From MAG-121220-bin8 sp964433845 (lineage in GTDB: Bacteria > Bacteroidota > Bacteroidia > Flavobacteriales > Flavobacteriaceae), in the NCBI GenBank assembly GCA_964433845.1, contig CAYSTA010000048.1, forward strand, positions 1 to 7,748: a stretch of 7,748 nt of DNA, in the 5' to 3' direction. Position 1 is the stretch's first letter. Every line of letters starts with the position of its first letter. Made by a program: the position numbers and the translations under genes. The notes under the pieces are model-generated. The model was not told where the DNA came from. It worked only from the letters and a program-made list of their open reading frames with translations, and searched no databases. Of the stretch, positions 5,577-7,748 are shown piece after piece.

Positions 5577-6690
5577 ATAATAAATTCTTAATTAGGATTT
5601 TTTTAAATGCTATGCCTTCATAGGGACTCTTATTACCACCTTCGAATAAGCAGCCTATTTCTTTATTGTTTAATTGAATCAAGTTTGAATAAGCTGATGG
5701 GCCATTATGTAAGAGAATAGTTTTTGACCAAGTCTTTGTTTTGTCTAAACTTAATTTTATTGACATTTTTTCTCTATCAGTTTTGCTATTGGGATTTGAA
5801 AAAGCAATTACTTCTCTTCTAAGAGGCCTTTTTAAAGAGATCATACTTGCTTGACATACGGGTTCAATTAAAAAATTGTCTGAATATATTTTAGTCCAAG
5901 ATTTTCCTTGGTCTTCACTTATAGACATTTTTCTTAATCTATCATCAGTATAATTTCTCATATTTAAAATTAGTTTTCCATTGTTTAACTCAATAATAGT
6001 GCATTCATTGACTTTATCCTGATTTGTTGAACCACCTAATTTCCAATCTAAACCGCCATCATCAGAGTAAATAATATGAGAAAAATATTTTTTTGATTCA
6101 CTTTCAATATGATCACATGGAATAATTAATCTTCCTTTTTTCTTTCCTTTTTTTAATTGGATACCATTAACTGGGCCAGTAGCATACCAAGTCCAATTTG
6201 GCTTTTTTACACTACTAGTTATTTCTTTTGGTTTTGTCCATGTTTCTCCATTATCAATTGAATGAATTAAGAAAACACGTCTAGTATCTTTGCTTTTTTG
6301 TTGAATTATTTCCCATTCATGGTCAGTTCCCAAATTCCATGTTGATAGAAGACTAATTCTCCCTGATTTATTGTCTAAAACAGGAGAAGGATTCCCACAA
6401 GTATTTTTACCATCATCCCAAATAACTTGTAATTTAGACCATGTTAGTCCATTATCATATGATTTTTTTAAAACTATATCTATATCATTAGTATCACTAC
6501 AACTATTTTTTCTTCCTTCAGCAAAGGCTAAAACTGTTCCATTTTTAGATTTTATGATTGTAGGAATTCTAAAACATTTGTAACCTTCTTTTCCGCTTTT
6601 AAAAATGTAATTTAAGTTCTGAGAATAATTACTAAAAGAAAAAAATAATAGGAAAAATACAATCTTATAAGATTTAATTTTTAAAATCAT
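5569..6690 (-). CDS. Exo-alpha-sialidase (GH33-type), exported
   Basis: A 373-residue six-bladed beta-propeller glycosidase that should release terminal sialic acids from glycoconjugates. The N-terminal hydrophobic stretch (residues 9-19) ending NYSQN is a typical flavobacterial signal peptide, so it acts outside the cytoplasm. FRIP (40-43) supplies Arg41. Asp66 in SDTND is the likely acid/base, Glu229 (VNEC) and Tyr334 (SAYSN) the nucleophile pair, and Arg245 (MRN) and Arg306 complete the carboxylate-binding arginine triad. Asp boxes (SxDxGxxW) occur at 77-84, 144-151, 209-216 and 258-265, with a degenerate one at 314-321. No carbohydrate-binding or sorting domain is attached; length fits a bare catalytic domain. 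Seven cysteines are present, many for an exported protein here. It is a single gene, convergent with the asparaginase gene and divergent from the gene at 6787. No sialate transport or catabolism gene is in view. Confidence 0.92.
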   Translation of the reverse strand: MILKIKSYKIVFFLLFFSFSNYSQNLNYIFKSGKEGYKCFRIPTIIKSKNGTVLAFAEGRKNSCSDTNDIDIVLKKSYDNGLTWSKLQVIWDDGKNTCGNPSPVLDNKSGRISLLSTWNLGTDHEWEIIQQKSKDTRRVFLIHSIDNGETWTKPKEITSSVKKPNWTWYATGPVNGIQLKKGKKKGRLIIPCDHIESESKKYFSHIIYSDDGGLDWKLGGSTNQDKVNECTIIELNNGKLILNMRNYTDDRLRKMSISEDQGKSWTKIYSDNFLIEPVCQASMISLKRPLRREVIAFSNPNSKTDREKMSIKLSLDKTKTWSKTILLHNGPSAYSNLIQLNNKEIGCLFEGGNKSPYEGIAFKKILIKNLLSN

Positions 6691-6786
6691 AATTAAAATC
6701 TAATATAGAATCTTTTCTTAAAAAAATGAGCTATATTAATCTAAAGATAAATTTACGTTTAACTTTATATAATTTTAAACTCAAGT
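6691..6786. promoter_or_regulatory. Divergent intergenic region between sialidase and amidohydrolase genes
   Basis: A 96-base A/T-rich gap between two start codons, so promoters for both directions are expected. For the plus strand the best box is TAACTTTA (6760-6767), ending 19 bases before the ATG. For the minus strand TATCTTTA (complement of 6742-6749) lies about 51 bases before the sialidase ATG. Both miss the final G of TAnnTTTG and neither has a clear -33 partner. No operator-like inverted repeat was noticed. Confidence 0.35.
6760..6767 (+). promoter_or_regulatory. Weak -7-like box TAACTTTA upstream of the amidohydrolase-like gene
   Basis: This octamer is identical to that at 396-403, with the same 19-base distance to the ATG. 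It matches all fixed positions of TAnnTTTG except the last, and no -33 element is evident. It could be a shared promoter element or chance in AT-rich DNA. Confidence 0.2.
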
Positions 6787-7748
6787 ATGTTATCTAGATA
6801 CTTAATTTATTTATTTTTTGCCTCCTTTATATTTATTTCCTGTGGGGATAAAGAAACAGTTATTGAGGTTGAAGAAATTAATTTTCCAGAACTAGGAAGC
6901 GATGGGCCATATGTTGCGGGTCAAAAATATTCAGGAGTAAATAATTATATAGAATATTATTCAGGAAACCTACCAGTAATAATTGCCGCTCCACATGGTG
7001 GTGCTATGATGCCTGCACAAATTCCAGACAGAACAGTTGGTACAACGGTTACAGATAAAAACACAAAAGAACTTTCAAAAGCTGTAATGGATGTTCTAAA
7101 ATCAAATTATGGATCTCGTCCACATTTAATTATTAATAATCTTGATAGAAAAAAAATGGATGCAAATAGAGAGGTTAATGAAGCGACTCAAGGAAACATT
7201 TATGCGAAAAGAGCATGGGACGAATTCCATCATTATATAAATTCAGCAAATAATAAAGTATTAGAAAAGTATTCTTATGGTCTTTTTATTGACATGCATG
7301 GCCATGGAGCAAATCCAGATGGATTTAATGATTTAAGAATCTGGCTTGGTTACTTGCTTTCAGCTAGTGAACTAGATAAAACGGATACTGAACTTAATAG
7401 TGGTAGTTATCAAAGTAAAAGTAGTATCAATAAATTAGTAGAAATATCATCAGAAAACTTCACACAAGTATTAAGAGGCGAGAATAGTTTTGGAAATATT
7501 CTAGATGATTTAGGATATAAATGTTTACCAAGTTTAAATGACCCAAGTCCAAAGGGAATGAGATATTTTAGTGGAGGATACAACACTTCAAAATATGGAT
7601 CTAATGGAAATGGAGGAAAAATAAGTTCTATACAACTTGAATTACCCCTTCCAGATGTAAGGGAAAACTCTACTCAATGGAATAGTTTTGGAGAAGCACT
7701 GTCAACTGCATTAGAAAAGTATTTCGAAAAACATTATAAGATTAATAA
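6787..7748 (+). CDS. N-formylglutamate amidohydrolase-like lipoprotein (partial, open at right edge)
   Basis: An open frame from ATG 6787 gives 320 codons without a stop, so the C-terminus lies beyond the window. The start MLSRYLIYLFFASFIFISC has a lipobox at Cys19, predicting a lipid-anchored envelope protein. Motifs in order are APHGG (68-72), LDRKKMDANRE (119-129), DMHGHG (169-174), RYFSGGYNTSKYG (259-271) and QLELP (283-287). They match the plan of the N-formylglutamate amidohydrolase family: a PHSG-like motif, an R-x-x-D-x-NR motif, a D-x-H motif, a GGY...YG motif and a late Glu. Family members are zinc-dependent amidohydrolases related in fold to M14 carboxypeptidases. The best-known one removes formate from N-formylglutamate in histidine degradation, in the cytoplasm. 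Envelope placement and the absence of hut genes argue for another substrate, perhaps an N-blocked amino acid or peptide (inference). The known part is already longer than typical cytoplasmic members. Confidence 0.82.
   Translation, partial: MLSRYLIYLFFASFIFISCGDKETVIEVEEINFPELGSDGPYVAGQKYSGVNNYIEYYSGNLPVIIAAPHGGAMMPAQIPDRTVGTTVTDKNTKELSKAVMDVLKSNYGSRPHLIINNLDRKKMDANREVNEATQGNIYAKRAWDEFHHYINSANNKVLEKYSYGLFIDMHGHGANPDGFNDLRIWLGYLLSASELDKTDTELNSGSYQSKSSINKLVEISSENFTQVLRGENSFGNILDDLGYKCLPSLNDPSPKGMRYFSGGYNTSKYGSNGNGGKISSIQLELPLPDVRENSTQWNSFGEALSTALEKYFEKHYKIN

Noticed and set aside
5569..5595. Direct repeat TTAATTAG at 5569-5576 and 5588-5595
   Set aside because: It is short and AT-rich, and lies in the overlapping ends of two genes, so chance is the best explanation; it does not form a convincing terminator.
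6371..6583. Plus-strand open frame of 70 codons opposite the sialidase gene
   Set aside because: It is antisense to conserved Asp-box and catalytic segments and has no leader or known motif.

Overview
The window looks like chromosomal DNA from a low-GC member of the Bacteroidota, most likely a marine-type flavobacterium. The DNA is very AT-rich and codons ending in A or T dominate. Start codons are preceded by A/T-rich leaders without Shine-Dalgarno sequences. Genes are packed with 4-base overlaps and tail-to-tail stop overlaps. Many products begin MKK/MKN, followed by a short hydrophobic stretch and a lipobox Cys near residue 15-19. This assignment is inference; no rRNA or marker gene is present.

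Layout, left to right. (1) Positions 1-313, minus strand: the N-terminal part of a small lipoprotein that runs off the left edge. (2) Positions 423-1516, plus strand: a two-gene unit, a KdgF-like single-domain cupin and a divergent short-chain dehydrogenase/reductase (SDR), joined by an ATGA overlap. (3) Positions 1508-3654, minus strand: a two-gene unit read right to left, a CBM9-like lipoprotein followed by a TlpA-type thioredoxin lipoprotein that starts at a GTG inside a GTGA overlap. (4) Positions 3740-5576, plus strand: an exported endonuclease/exonuclease/phosphatase-fold protein, then 4 bases later a lipoprotein isoaspartyl peptidase/plant-type asparaginase. (5) Positions 5569-6690, minus strand: an exported GH33-type exo-alpha-sialidase. 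(6) Position 6787 to the right edge, plus strand: a lipoprotein of the N-formylglutamate amidohydrolase-like family, still open at the window end.

The orientation alternates strictly, giving three divergent intergenic regions (314-422, 3655-3739, 6691-6786) and two convergent junctions where the stop codons overlap by 8-9 bases. No stretch longer than 300 bases lacks a gene. I see no tRNA, rRNA, CRISPR, insertion sequence or phage gene.

Seven of the nine proteins carry an export or lipoprotein signal; only the cupin and the SDR look cytoplasmic. The theme is scavenging of organic matter at the cell envelope: sialic acid release, hydrolysis of isoaspartyl or asparagine compounds, probable phosphoester cleavage, a possible deformylase or peptidase-like amidohydrolase, and a carbohydrate-binding-like protein. 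There is no SusC/SusD pair and no sialate catabolic gene, so this is not a canonical polysaccharide utilisation locus. The genes may simply be neighbouring housekeeping and accessory hydrolases. I do not see convincing evidence of a wholly new system. The most unusual items are the SDR without its catalytic Tyr and Lys, and the lipid-anchored versions of enzymes whose best-known relatives are cytoplasmic.
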